64,000 bases of DNA from Armillaria gallica (GCA_037576215.1 JBANDB010000016.1:620001-684000), one strand, 5' to 3'. Numbered from the stretch's first letter, positions 33,590-45,399 are shown. Program-made: numbers and translations. Notes: generated by a model not told the origin, from the letters alone.

Positions 33590-35200
33590 AGCTACTGGTA
33601 CATCAATCCCCATACTTTGTTGTAGAATGACTCTCTTACATTCCGTTTTCAGGACAAGACACTTAGTAATGGCGGCAGCGGGTGATGGCGCAATAATGAG
33701 GGTCAGACGTTTGTACTTCTAGTACGGCATATCACGATGATGCGGAGCTGAACGAATCGTTAAACGGATAAAGAAGGAAACCAATACCCTGTGAGCAATT
33801 ATTCGTTCTGACGCGTTGACAATCTATCTCATCATCTGTTTTGTTCAGCTAGATCAAAGTCACCCGGCACTAGGATCATCTTGCAAATTGCGACTCGACA
33901 TTGGGAGGAATTCTGGGCTTGCTAGTACTTGGGCATGAGGAACGCGAAAGGACTACGACCGTGTATATATCCGAAGTCAGGCGGCCAATACGGTAAATAT
34001 CGTCAGTACACTTTCCGTGACCTTGTATATCTGACGGATATTCTAGTTTAAGACGGAGTGCCCGATGGTATCTCTGGAGACGTAGTATCGATAAGGAAGA
34101 GATAATGATGGAAAGGGAAATGTCAGGCGAAAAGAGCAGCTGGTACGTAAATTTTAAGGCTGTATGACGTTGCCAGTGCTCATTTATCTGTCCAACGTAA
34201 CAGTGGCGTACCATATGCTACTGGACCAACGGTCTTCTTCAGCTGGCTGCTCGCTTGTTCTCCCTGTGATTAACACAGTACCATCCTCCGGAATTATGTT
34301 GTCTTCCTGTGCCTCTTTACCAAGCGCTGGCTCCGCCATACATTTCAGCACCTGTTTCTTTTCATGTTCATGCATGGTTGCGTTCGTTTCAAGGAGCACT
34401 TCATGGATATTTCCCTCCAATCACCACCGCCACACCCTGGCACCCATCCTTTGGGCCTTCAGTACCAACATGGCCGTGACGATAAGCTTACTGATGGCGA
34501 AAGATACCGTCATAGTAATGAGGCCACGATCGGGACGATTCGTTGCTGGTAGACGAGGGGCGCCTCGTGTAACAGTCTTGGTGACTACTACAATAGAGGA
34601 AACACTGAGAGGATAATGTCGCAGTAGACGAAAGTGAGTTAAGGGTCTTGTCATTGAAGTAATCAAGTTCTAACAGTGGTGATTCTGTAGCCTACGCCAC
34701 TTCCGTATGCGCTCCCAGACTATCGTTTTTTACAATGTATACGACCGTGCAGTGCACACATGGGTGCCAAGCGTGACGTGGACCGCTCCACGATTGTGAT
34801 ACAATTCGGACGTTTGCTGCTTGTCCTCGCATTCGACACGTGTTCTCCCTCTCACGGCCATGTAAGGTCATGTCCCTACGGCTTTTTCGTAGATCAACGA
34901 CAATCTTCGCCGTAGCATATGCTGATTCTAGTGGATATCCAATGACTTAGTGTTGTGACCACGACTACTGTCCCAGTGGCCCTCATTTGGTCTCAAGAAC
35001 GGATTAGGCTGTCATCGTACTCTTACTCTGGACAGCAACGATATACGTGACAGAGCACTGGGTACAGCAGCGACTCACGGCTTATTCATTGGCAAAGAGG
35101 ACCTGCCTCCACGCTTGACGAGATGGATTACGACAGCAAAGAGATCTATCGGTGACCGGAACATGTTGAGTAGGTATTTTTAACCAACGCAAAGTTGTAA
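33590..35200. repeat. Middle part of repeat unit A (degenerate hydrophobic ORF region)
   Basis: Related sequence recurs at 38,310-39,480, 46,430-48,200, 49,330-51,000, 53,600-55,150 and 60,540-62,260. On the minus strand at 34,421-34,666 it encodes a stretch with a membrane helix (LITMTVSFAISKLIVTAMLVLK). A related stretch occurs at 54,268-54,453 (FAISMLLATAMLVLKVQ). Frames are broken in every copy, and the parent protein is not recognised. Confidence 0.5.
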
Positions 35201-35226
35201 CCCTAACCCTACTTTGCATAGGTTTC
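35198..35226. repeat. Telomere-like motif (TAACCCTAACCCT)
   Basis: Just over two telomere-type units followed by CTACTTTGCATAGGT. Homologous motifs lie at the same place in other units (50,982 and 62,260) and, in a form with CCTA...TAGGGTTAAGG symmetry, on the other side of the DUF6699-like copies. Confidence 0.6.
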
Positions 35227-35319
35227 AGAGACACCGAGCCTATAGCTGAGTACGATGTCTACAGCCACCACGATTTCATGTGCTGGCGCTTAAGCAAAAA
35301 CCACGTCAAAGACAGCTCT

Positions 35320-36240
35320 TCTAGAGGTAGTCCGTTGTCTTTTTCTGTTGGGCGTAGCTGATACAATACATGCTTGTAGCGACGGTCGAGTCTGCAGTTG
35401 CATCAAATAGATATCCCGACGTCCATAGGCGTGACCTGCGCACCTTACGCAGCGAGTGATTCCCAGGTGTTGCCTTCGACGGATGGAGCCCCATAAACTG
35501 TGTCTTTCCCTTCAAATACGCAAGTCTGGACCGCTAAAGCAAACTACATCTCGCTCTTCACAGTCCCGTACCCTTCGATACCTGTCCAAGGGCGCATCAT
35601 CCTGGTTTTCGAGGAACAACAGCAATGATGACATCCTCAGGGAGACAGGTGTACAGCATACCGTAGCCTCTTGACGATATTGGCAACTGTAACCCATGCT
35701 CCATCGCCCGACCTCTGATTGACTACGGGCGGCGGAAGCCTTGGGTAGACGATAGCCAGTCACGGAAGAGGCGGATTCGTTGCCGACTCTTTCACACACC
35801 CTCCATGGGCCAAGAATGCTTATATTATCTTTACATGGCTCGGCCGTAGCAGTGGATATACCACTGTTAGGGTATCGCTCTCTGCGACAATGGCGTGGTT
35901 CAACCAGAGTGGAGGCCGAGGATGGCGCGCCGCATTCGCGTACAGATCTCGTGTATGACGTGTCGGGACTAGATGGGTTATGGCAGTGACCAGGGACCGT
36001 CACGATCACCCGCGCTTCGCCATAGGTACGGGAGACGCCCTGGCAGGCGCGTGTGTGTAGAACGCCGTCGCTGGTGACAAATGGAATTCTTGCAGTTCCC
36101 TATCCCGCCAGGATTTCTCCTCGGAAAGGCACCGCCTTCGTCGTTGTGCAAAGGGAAAGGCTGAATAGAGGGGCTTTGGTTTGCTTGAGTGAATGCGAAC
36201 GTAGGAGGAAGGAAGCGTAGAGGAGTGAGATAATGCGGTG
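35320..36240 (-). pseudogene. DUF6699-like gene relic D1
   Basis: Degenerate relative of the intact ORF at 51,725-52,489, recognised by shared nucleotide blocks: the C-terminal part (about 35,330-35,540) and the region before the frame breaks (35,880-36,240). The reading frame is interrupted several times. The best-related copy is D8 in duplication B. Confidence 0.55.
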
Positions 36241-36330
36241 GCGGTGGTTTGAGGGAGAGTCGTGAGGGCCAGGGGAAGGATGGGACTGCTTTATATATGG
36301 TATGTCCCCCCTCCAGACATTGAATGCAAA

Positions 36331-36360
36331 CCTAACCTTACTTTTTCTAGGGTTAAGATT
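36331..36360. repeat. Telomere-like imperfect hairpin, upstream of D1
   Basis: CCTAACCTTA, spacer, then TAGGGTTAAG: an imperfect inverted repeat. It lies about 30 bp upstream of a CTTTATATA promoter-like element, as at 52,690 and 40,570. Confidence 0.5.
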
Positions 36361-36550
36361 CCCTAGATACCCGGAAGCGCATGTACATATCAGTTTTGTA
36401 TCCTTCGAAAGGCTCTTGCTTCCAAACCCGACGTCTTCTTAGGAAAGGTGTCTCTCCGTCTTTCCTTGAGCTTTAGCATCCTGTGGTGCTTCAAGCTTAC
36501 ATCCTTGCTGCATATTAACAGTTATTCACTGCCCTTCGGACCACTGCGAC

Positions 36551-37138
36551 TTGCGCGTCCAGACTACGAAGTCATCGTTATGGCCCAGAATCGATAGCTT
36601 ACTTCCACAGAAGACTTTTCCTTATACTGTCCCTCTTCCGTACCCCAAGGCCAATCCAGTGATACGGTTTGCGTCGTGGATTACGGTTGGGCAGCAGCCC
36701 TTTTCGAACGAAGTGGTACGACATCATTTGATGTTCACGGCATCGCAATTCCCCCAGGTTGATTTGGGTATACGGCACTTTCCGATGAACGAACTGGCGT
36801 GGTTTCATTCGTCGTCCATGCATGGTCATCCTTTCTTATACTGCGCTCATCTACAAATAATGTAAGCCTCGGTTTTAGCCTGCTCTCCCGCTTCTTGTTC
36901 ATCCTTTCTTCCAGTTAAACCATTGCCTTCCAATGTCGCTAGCCTAACACATTGGCTAACCATTTGCTTTCTCTTCATCGCAAGGAGAGTGGATGTACCC
37001 AACCTTTTGGCCGGTCTCCTTCGATCTGCAATGCCTAGGACTTTTTCAATATTCACCGCATTCCCGAGCACCCCGCCGATAGTATGCTTTGCAGCGGGAG
37101 GAGCTCCCGATGTTTGTATTCATTTTCTTACCTCTTGA
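36551..37138 (+). CDS. Hypothetical two-exon ORF
   Basis: An open frame from 36,551 is joined by a good GTAAGC...TTCCAG intron (about 36,862-36,915) to a second open frame ending at 37,138, giving about 178 residues. The second exon would encode a hydrophobic HWLTICFLFIA stretch. I recognise no family. Its only support is the clean intron and frame closure. It lies between two DUF6699-like units and may be part of a mobile or rearranged fragment. Confidence 0.3.
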
Positions 37139-37814
37139 ATTCCGGATTCTGACTCTTGGGCAGACTGATTTAGGTCATGCACTGGTAGACATTGCAACAT
37201 GGATTGGTCCGCTACAAGAACTAGAGACTCGAATAGCCGAGGAGTACGGCACCATCGATTCCGTAGAAGTCTTCCAAGAGACTAAGGCTAGAGCGTTATC
37301 TCGGAGAGGCGCACAATCCGTGTCGGTGTTGAAGACTCTATACGCTCTACGAGCTCCGCCTCGAATTCCCAATCAAGCAGCATGTGCTTCGCTATCGAAA
37401 CGGGAATGGTCTTTGATACCAAGCGTCAAGGTAAGATTGCATGTTTTAACTATTTTTCCTGACACTTATCAGCAGCATCGTAGGCCCCCCGCCGCATCGC
37501 CACCTCCAGATTTTAGGCTGCCGTCATTGGCAGTGATGCGTACAAACTCTTTCCACTGCGTGTCGGACGCGTTGTTCGTGGAGAAGTGCCTAACGAAGGA
37601 GCTTGGCGTGCCGAAAGGACGAATCCAGCGCCTTACCGATACCCAGGCACATATCTATCTTAGCGATCCGTCTATTCCTTCCCACGTCAATATTATTCGA
37701 ACATCTCGCAGCTCGCTCCACCGAGCCCGACATACTTCGATGGCCAGTGAAAGCCTCATCCTCCTGATTTTCGAGGAGCAACGGAGAGTGTATCGACGAC
37801 ATCGGCACCCGTGA
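37089..37814 (+). pseudogene. Caspase-like (C14) domain fragment
   Basis: A 241-codon frame. The central part (about 37,500-37,720) reads CVSDALFVEKCLTKELGVPKGRIQRL followed by DPSIPSHVNIIRT, which fits the start of the Agaricomycete caspase-like/metacaspase domain (CVxDAxxVexyLxxxLgVPxxxIxxL, then the helix that introduces the NIxRT strand). The domain then stops, and the sequence switches to the DUF6699-like repeat read on the wrong strand (SLILLIFEEQRRVYRR). The catalytic His (GHG) and Cys (DxCHS) halves are absent. The upstream part (GHALVDIATWIGPLQELETRIAEEYG...) is helical and unrecognised. It looks like a gene fragment fused to a repeat. Confidence 0.5.
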
Positions 37815-38300
37815 CTCACTCATGATCGCCAGACCTCTGGACGGTTACTTGCCACGGAAGAGACGAGTAGACAGTGGCTAGTGATGGAAGTCACCGCCTC
37901 GTTCACGCAGCCGTCATGACCAAGAGCGCGTACGCTCGACCGACTATGAGCAAAGTCGAGGTTCATTATCATCTATCCTCGGATCGGCCGTAACAATGGA
38001 TGTTACAATGTCGGGCTATGGCTTTCTCTTTGTGACGGCAGCAGGATACGACGATGGCAGTCGTTTAACAGGGACGAGTGGGGGAAGATGGTGCGATATA
38101 TTCACGTACTGATCCCGTATATGACCTGTCGGGACTGGATGCATGGTATCGGAGAACTGGGACTAGCGGTCAGCTGGGGGTCACTATGGATAGGATAACG
38201 AGACACTCGATGGGGTGTGGAATGCCGTCGCTGGTGACGATGCATACAATTTGGTTGACTTCTTATCACACAAGAGCATCTCCGAAAATTTCTGTTTGCG
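37740..38300 (-). pseudogene. DUF6699-like gene relic D2
   Basis: Nucleotide blocks shared with the intact ORF at 51,725-52,489 (GGCCAGTGAAAGCCTCATC..., GATCGCCAGACCTCTGG, ATGACCAAGAGCGCGTACGC, CTCGGATCGGCCGTAACAATGG) in the same order and strand. Interrupted frames. Its C-terminal part is replaced by the caspase-like fragment. Confidence 0.5.
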
Positions 38301-38309
38301 ACAGGCCGA

Positions 38310-39480
38310 CTCCTCTTAAGGGAACTTGAAGGTATTGGAACAGATCAATTCATATGATTTTTCAGACAAGGAAAATCCGGCGCAATTGGGAGCGTCGAGG
38401 ATGCATAGCTGGTGTGGAATACAATTTTTGGAGGTTGTTGTCGACAATGCCGAGACAGGAGTTAAAAATCCGAATGGAGTCAACCTGCTTTTCATCGCCG
38501 CCATCACTGTCTGGTGTACGGCTTCGTTCTGCGGTAAAGAATGCTGCAAGCTACTGGTGATTTGGTCCTACAAAATCTTTATTGGATTGCTCTTAACAAG
38601 TAATTTTCGGGATGCTAGACGCGCGAACTTTCGCAGAATCATCACTGAGGCTACCCGTGGATATATAGTCAACCTCTCACGCACCGCCTAGGAACTCTAT
38701 TGTTGTAGTGGCTTGGGAAACGTCGGCAAGAAGAGATGAAGATGCGGGATGCGGGATGATGCGTCCATAGGCAGCCGAGGTGATAGAAGGCCAGTAACAG
38801 CGACTGCAGCGGGCGATGGGAGGGACGAATCGTTGCTGGTAGAGGCGCATCGTGCGACAGTCTTGGTGATCATCGTGGAGGAGGTACTCTGAGAGAATGC
38901 CGTGCGTTAGATCAAGGTGAGTAATAACTGTTATTGGCGTAATCGTGCTCTAATGGTGATCACTTTGTAGCCCGTTTTCAAAACGGCTGCCTTAACCACT
39001 CGGCCCTCATAGCCTCCTCAAGCCGTTTTCCGGGTGCGCTCCAAGATTCGACTGCTCACGCGTACGGTGCCAAGCGTGATATTGGACTGCCTTACTACTT
39101 TCTGTCACATTCCGTCCGCGTTTTCCATGTCGCAACCTTGTCCCCGCCGATTCTCCGTAGCATTCGCTGGCTCTGATGGAATCAAGACGACAAGATACTG
39201 ACAGCGTGGTGTCCTGATACCGAATTGGCGTAACTCTCCTTTGGCTGCAAGAAGGACGGATTAGGGGACATCATGCTCTTACTCTGGGATAGCGGCGACA
39301 TGTAATCGCAGGGCACTTCGTGCAGTCGTGACTCAAGGCACATCGGGGACGACCAATGCAATCGATTTGCAGAAACGTTATACTTGCCTCCACGCTCGAC
39401 GACTTGGATTGCAGCGTCAAAAAGGGTCTCATTGGTGACCAGAGCGGTATACTAGCATATAGTAAGGTCTTTTTTCCCCA
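38310..39480. repeat. Middle part of repeat unit, copy at 38.3-39.5 kb
   Basis: Aligns by eye with 53,600-54,890 (for example ATGCATAGCTGG, then TGGTCCTACAAAAT, then GAACTTTCGCAGAATCATC). There is no intact gene. A 37-bp tRNA half is inserted near its middle. Confidence 0.55.
38973..39009 (-). pseudogene. tRNA-Ser(UGA) 5'-half insertion, flanked by TAGCC
   Basis: Read on the minus strand, the 37 bp hold GGCCGAGTGGTTAAGGC (the D-arm of a class II Ser tRNA with its A box) followed by an anticodon arm CCGT-TTTGAAA-ACGG, whose loop centre gives anticodon UGA. The T arm and the 3' half are absent. TAGCC stands on both sides (38968-38972 and 39010-39014). Sister repeats at 34,687, 47,571 and 61,246 have a single uninterrupted TAGCC at this site, so the segment is an insertion with a 5-bp target duplication. 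Confidence 0.8.
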
Positions 39481-39599
39481 ATGCGAGCTGTAGCTCTAAC
39501 TAATCCTATTTTCCCTAGCGTTACAGCCCACCGACAGCTGAACTCGACGTCGACGGCTAATGCCCTGTTATGCGCCGGTACTCTAAACACGGCTCATCC

Positions 39600-40511
39600 A
39601 AAGGTAATCTGCCGTCTTTGTCTGTTAAGCATAGCTGATGCATGCTTCCACAGCTCCATCGAATCAAGATCCCGATGCGCGATTTGTGCGCCTGACCACA
39701 ACAAGAAGTTCCAAGGTGTCACCGTCTAAGTCATGTCTTCCCTTTGAATACGCAAGTCTAGACCACGGAACGGCTTCTCATTCTTCGCAGCACCACATCC
39801 TCCCCACATCATTCGATAGCTGTCAAAAAGTGCATCGTCCTCGAAGAGCAATAGCGATGACAATATCCGCAGAGCGACAAGGACTTGACCATAACCTCTC
39901 GACGATGTCAGCAACTGTAACCCACTCTCGGTCGCCAGGCCTCTGAATGACCACTGGATGAAGAAGCCTTGGGTAGACGATAGGCAGTGATGGAAGAGGC
40001 GGGCTCGTCGCTGTCTTGTTCACGCGGTCTTCATGACCAAGAACGCGTACGCTCAACCGACTGCGACCAAAGGCGAGCTCCATCATCAGCCCTCCTCTGT
40101 TTGGGACGGCAGGGGGACGTGAAGGTGGGGCGGTTTACCAAGGGCGGGCGGCGAGGACGGCGCGATGTTTGCGCGTACTGATCCCGTGTATGACGCGTCG
40201 GGACTATACATAACGGCGGCGAACAGGGACTGTCTAACAAGAGACGCCCTCGACGGGGTGGAAAACACCGTTACTGGTGAATAATACCATTCCCTTGCCA
40301 TCGCTGTCACATTTCTCGTCGGACGGGCATCATCTTCATATCGTTGTGAATACTCCTTATTCATAGAGGAAATGGCGAAAGGAAGGCTCGCTGATGGATG
40401 GATGGATGGGTGGATAGGTTTGCTTGAAAGAATGCAGATATCAGAGGAGGGAGGTGCCCAAGGCCGGGAGTAGGTGATGGTGATGTTTTGAGGGGGAGTA
40501 GTGAGGGCCAA
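39600..40511 (-). pseudogene. DUF6699-like gene relic D3
   Basis: Related to D6 along most of its length. The N-terminal part is open from 40,511 to 40,086 (with PVTVFSTPSRASLVRQSLFAAV), followed by frameshifts. The middle reads MMELAFGRSRLSVRVLGHEDRVNKTATSPPLPSLPIVYPRLLHPVVIQ (39,900-40,086). The C-terminal exon is present at 39,650-39,770. Telomere-like motifs lie on both sides (39,495 and 40,567). Confidence 0.6.
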
Positions 40512-40849
40512 TGGAAGGATGAGACTGCTTTATGTATGGTATGTCGCCCGGTCAGACCTCGAATGTAAACCTGGCCTGACTTTCCTTACGTTAAGGCTTC
40601 CTAGTCATCTTGGCCGGATACGACTTTCGATACCTTTTAAGAGGTTTTTACTCAATTCCGACGTCTTCCCTCTCGGGCTATCACCTCCGGCGGTTCTTCA
40701 AACCTCCATCTTTGCTCTTTATCATTCACCATGCTGAACCTTATCTTCACGCGAAGCCATCGCTATCGTACAAAGCAGGTACTAGTCTGGAAGGCCCGTC
40801 CTCATATGGTGTTCTATCACCCTCATTAAAGTCTCACTGAGCAGAACAT

Positions 40850-41240
40850 GTTTACCTGGAGAGGACTCTGGGAATGCGACGGGACCTTTGCCGGGCTGCA
40901 TGAATGGATGACTGAAACCTGTCCTGTGTTCGGGGATAGGAGAGACGCGCCGAACGTATGACTGGATGCTGCTACTAGACAATCATACAGCCCAATTCGT
41001 AGGATCTCGGAGGATATCATCTCCGAGATCTTTGTGGCATATTTAGACATCAGGGTGGGAAAGAATTCATCCAAATGGAACTGAATAAGCGCCGTTGGTT
41101 CTGCCGGAGGCTTGTAGGAACAATGCCTTATCGACGTCTTCACTGTGGTTATCCCTTCGCTTTAGCTCCAATCTTGACCTGTATTGCGGCAAGATAGCAT
41201 GTCTTTATCTCTGGCTATATAGAGGAGCCTTGCACTCATG
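40850..41240 (+). pseudogene. Coiled-coil F-box gene, short relic
   Basis: Shares PIRRISEDIISEIF (41,000-41,040) and the NALSTSSLWLSL and IACLYLW segments with the F-box genes at 30,124 and 55,995, in the right order but with stops and deletions. It ends about 230 bp before the NLR start codon. Confidence 0.65.
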
Positions 41241-41466
41241 CGCGCGGCCGTGTATGATGACAGCAGTTTATCATTCAGACTGAGAGAGCTGCACGAAGCT
41301 ATACCGCAGCCACATGTTGTAATCATACGATATCCCTCCCACATGTGTCTAGTGCCGGCAAGCCGGGACCCATACACGCGTCAACTGATGGTGACAGATA
41401 TCAGTGTAACGTCTCTTGTCTCCTCCCACCACATCCGCACTGCTACCCTTCGACTTTGCCATAACA

Positions 41467-44400
41467 ATGGACCCATTCTCTACTATAACAGGTATTCTGG
41501 ACCTCACCGATCGATGCATCCAAGGCTACAACTTCTTCAAAGACGTCAAGGATGCGCCAAAGGCGTGCTTGGAGCTGATAGAAGACCTTGAAGCGGACCG
41601 AGCTATGATAGCGGAGCTACAGGAGCATGTAAACAAACTGGAGGACAAGGAGAAGGTCCGGCTGCCTGCATCGCTGCAGAATTACAAAAGGACGTTGGAT
41701 AAGTTGGATGCCGTTTCGAACAAGTATCGCGATCCCAAATTCAAGTTTAACTTCGTGGCACGCGCCACGTGGGTGTTGTCGGGTGAGAAGGAAATCAAGG
41801 AGCTTCGTGATGATCTGAAGCGAAATTCTGGGAATTTCCAGCCGCTTCTGCTCCAGATGGCGTAGGTGTTTTTTTTTAGTTCATTCGCCACTTGCTAATC
41901 TGGTGCATGCCTTTTAGGAAAGATCTTAACGATATGAATAAGCGTCAGCAGGAAGCCGACGCTAAGAAGGCAGCCGACGAACTAGGTAATCCCACAAACA
42001 ATTTCTAGTGTGCATGCTCTTACCAAAAAATCTCGTAGGCCGACGTCTCCAAGAAGTCGTGAAATGGCTGGAGCCTCTACATTCCGAGGCGAAGCTGCAA
42101 GGAGTGAGCGAACGTCGTCAGCTCGGAACATGCGAATGGCTGCTTTCACATGACCTGTTTGTCTCGTGGTTTGAATCATCTAGTTCTTTTCTGTGGCTGA
42201 ACGGTATACGTGAGTCTGTTCATTTTTGACTGATCATGCCATCCCTGACACTGCGTTCCTCAGCGGGCAACGGGAAAACACTCCTCGCGTAAGGCTCGCA
42301 TCTCTACGAATGCTTTGGAATCTCGTTGACTGGTGTATACAGGTCGTTCGTCATTGACCATTTGGTAAAAAGTGTCACGAGCGATGAGATTGTTTTGTTT
42401 GCGTTCGCAGACTTCCAGGATGCCCGAAGTACCAATGTAGTCGCATTGCTGCGCACGTTACTCGCGCAGCTCCTCTGTCGCTGCAAACCGGAGGACTTTG
42501 TTAGGGACTTTACCGAGTTGGAGACACGCATGCAGCTGCACCGTACAGATCTGCCAAAATCACTTCCAGATATTGTTGACTTGCTGGTAAAAGCGAGTGC
42601 ATATTGGAATCGCGTTTTCATTGTCCTTGATGCTCTTGATGAGTGTGCACGCGAGAATCGGGAAGAATGTATAGGAGCGATTCACAAGCTGGCGTCTGGC
42701 GGTTCAAAAATTTCAGTTTTTGTTACCAGCAGAGCGGAGCAGGACATTGCCGATGTCCTGAACAGCCTCCCTACTATCTCTCTTGTTGACGAAACTGAGA
42801 GAGTCAAGAATGATATCCAAAGGTTGATCGAGGAGAAAATGAAAGAGTATTCCCGGCTTGCACGTCTTCGTGAACCGGTTCGTACACGTATCACATCGAC
42901 TCTTCTGGAGAAGGCCAACGGCATGTAAGTACTACTATTACCGCTATCCGAAATTCATTGACTTTTAAGTAGGTTCCGCTTGGTCGACTGTCAGCTGCAG
43001 TCCTTAGCAAAAGCAAAACTCGAAAAGGACATCGACCACATACTCAAAAATCTTCCTGCAGATCTGAATTCGATGTATGAAAGGATCCTTCTGAGTGTCG
43101 AAGGAGAGGGCCAAGAAGCTGTGGAAATAGTCCAGTGTACGCTTTGGTGGTTAGTGGGATCACATCGGCAGCTGCGCCTTGCTGAACTCATGGAGGCCGT
43201 CATGATAGAAGCGGGAAGAGACTCGCCGAACACGGAATTGAGGCCTCTGAGCGACGAGCATCTCTTGGAGATGTGCTCAAGTCTGGTCCGCTACGATGCG
43301 GAGACAAATATTCTGACATTATCCCACGCGTCTGTGCAGGTGCGAAACATCGTCACTGCGATCAACATCAGGCTGATTCTTCTTGCTAGGATTTTTTATT
43401 TTCCGACTATCTCAAAGGAACAGTGTATCATAATTACCATATCCCGTCATTCTCATTCCTACACCGACATATCACTGGCCTACTCTCTGCATATCTTCAA
43501 TATGAGGATTTCCAGAATGGGCCATGTACAACACCGCAAAGCCTTGCCAAGCATCTGGAACAGCACCCTTTATTTGCATATGTTGCTTCGAGTTGGCATC
43601 TGCACATTGTCAAAATGTATGAGACATGCTCCGAGTCAGGGGAACAGCCCCCCAACATTCACACATTCTTTGCACTTTCCAATGACTCAGAGAAGAGTGT
43701 ACTTACTCAGCGTTTGTGCAGACAAGTCTCTCATTTTGGCACAGAGCTGAGATATATCACAAAGGATGGCTCCTCTGAGTTGCAGTGGGAGCATCTTAGG
43801 GTGGGCATGGGTATGGTTCATGGAGATCTCCTCAAGGTCACAGAGTCAGATGACAAATCATTCAAAGATGTTGGTGGTTTTGTCTTTCCGTATTATGAGA
43901 TTGGTCCATCTTGGTTAGTGGATGAGAGAGGACTTCTTTGGAAGTATCCATGGCAAGACCTGTCAAATACCACCTCCATTGAAGAGCTGGATTATATGGT
44001 CTATCCTCTCTTGTCTGAAGGGCCTGCATCGTTGGTACGGGATCTCCTGCACAAACTTCCCCTGTTCAAAGAGCGCCCATTATTCTACTTTGGGACACCC
44101 TTGATGATTAGCATTTTTGCTGGCAAGCTAAACACTGCAAAAATGCTTTTACAAGACCTTCACGTTGATGTGGATACTTGTGCTTGGCATTATGATTGTG
44201 GTTATGAAGTTGTGTCACCAATCTTCCTCGCAACCAAGTATGGACACATTGAAGCAGTCAAGCTTCTTTTGCAGTGCGGCTCGGCCACTGTGTTTCCACC
44301 AGAGCCCCGCCCTGAGTGGTTACTAAAGCAAGAACAAGGACCAGATGGTCTTAGTGACATCATCATTGGAGCTGCCAACTATGGTCATGCAGACATTCTT

Positions 44401-45344
44401 CAGATTTTGATCTGTCATGGGGTTGATATGAATACCAGGTCCAGCATCAGTGATAATACTGTCTTGCATGCGGCTGTAAGGTATGGCCATATTGACAGCA
44501 TCAAAGTTCTCATCAAGGCATGCTGTGACATCAGTCCTCGTTCTAAAGGGAAAACACCCCTTGATCTCGCTCTGAACCAACAGTCTTTGGATATTGTCCA
44601 ATATCTGCTAGATCAGGGTGCTTCATTTGATCAATGTTTACCTCAAAATTTCGAGGACCTGGAGTGGGCAGTTGGAGAGCTGTGGTACCCGGAGACACAA
44701 CAGTATCTGGTGACACCTGGAGGTGGTGGCCCCCAGTCACAGCAGGACATCAAGAAAATAGCATACCTCTTGGAAAAGCAACTTTCTTCACCACCACTGC
44801 ATATCATCCGGGCTATCCTTGATTTTGCTGAATTGTGGATTGTAACTTCTGCTGAACAGTGCAAGTTCACTGAAGTCAAAAGCTACTCCCCTTATGAGCC
44901 TTATATCTCTACACCACCAATTGCTGGTGGCCCAGAAACCCCAGTTCGGCATATCGTTTTCATGACATTATCTGCTGAAGAAGGTGCGAGACCTCATAAA
45001 CTGCTATAGCTTATTAGAGACTGACTGTTCAAACAGAGCACAGATTCTTGAGGCACACCACTGGCACTGGCAGAGGCTTATATTCCAATTCAACCACTTG
45101 GTTTGAAGCTGGAGTAGAGTCAAGCCCTGGCAAGTTCATGCAAATTCAGGATAATGTCAGCACTGATAAGCAGAGTCGGACTCATGTCAATGTATGGGAC
45201 TATCAGGATGCCCCATCTTCCATCAAGGAATGGATGTCAAAAATCAAAGCAGGGGATAGAATCTCTGTCTATCCTCGAGCAAGAGCTATGGATTACAATA
45301 TTGTGAAGAGTGTTATGATAATGGTGTATACATCCTGTGTCTAA
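41467..45344 (+). CDS. NLR: STAND N-terminal domain - NACHT - ankyrin protein
   Basis: Intracellular receptor of the fungal NLR type, a family linked to non-self recognition and programmed cell death. Eight exons (41467-41861, 41918-41985, 42039-42209, 42264-42288, 42343-42924, 42973-43339, 43390-44983, 45037-45344) join in frame to 1,169 residues. MDPFSTITGILDL begins a helical N-terminal domain of fungal STAND proteins (about 1-135). The NACHT domain has P-loop GIPGNGKTLLA (about 210-220, interrupted by two introns) and Walker B VFIVLDALDEC (about 308-318). A winged-helix-like LSHASVQDFLFSDYL ends the NOD. Ankyrin repeats run from about 770 to 950 (TPLMISIFAGKL, PIFLATKYGHIEAVKLLL, IGAANYGHADILQILI, TVLHAAVRYGHIDSIKVLI, TPLDLALNQQ). 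A C-terminal domain (TWFEAGVE...VNVWDYQDAP...GDRISVYPRA) follows. An in-frame upstream ATG exists at 41,416; 41,467 is chosen on family grounds. Confidence 0.88.
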
Positions 45345-45399
45345 TACATCAAATAAATATTCCGATACCTAAACATTTGCCAAGCATTGGTCTTCAATG

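Larger units (their letters stand above)
29674..36365. repeat. Segmental duplication, copy A
   Basis: Direct repeat of 55,516-63,120. It begins in the tail of the broken F-box gene (CTTCGTTGAGATG at 29,690 and 55,535) and holds an F-box gene, a seven-helix membrane protein gene, a degenerate hydrophobic ORF region and a DUF6699-like relic. The first 3.8 kb (to about 33,585/59,440) is about 95% identical by eye, and the rest is more diverged. Copy B carries a 1.1-kb insertion at the switch point. Confidence 0.8.

Noticed and set aside
35198..35226. TAACCCTAACCCT as a real chromosome end
   Set aside because: Only about two units, internal, and present at several places of a repeat unit; it cannot be an actual telomere.
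40086..40511. 141-residue minus-strand frame as an independent gene
   Set aside because: It is the N-terminal part of DUF6699-like relic D3, followed by frameshifts.
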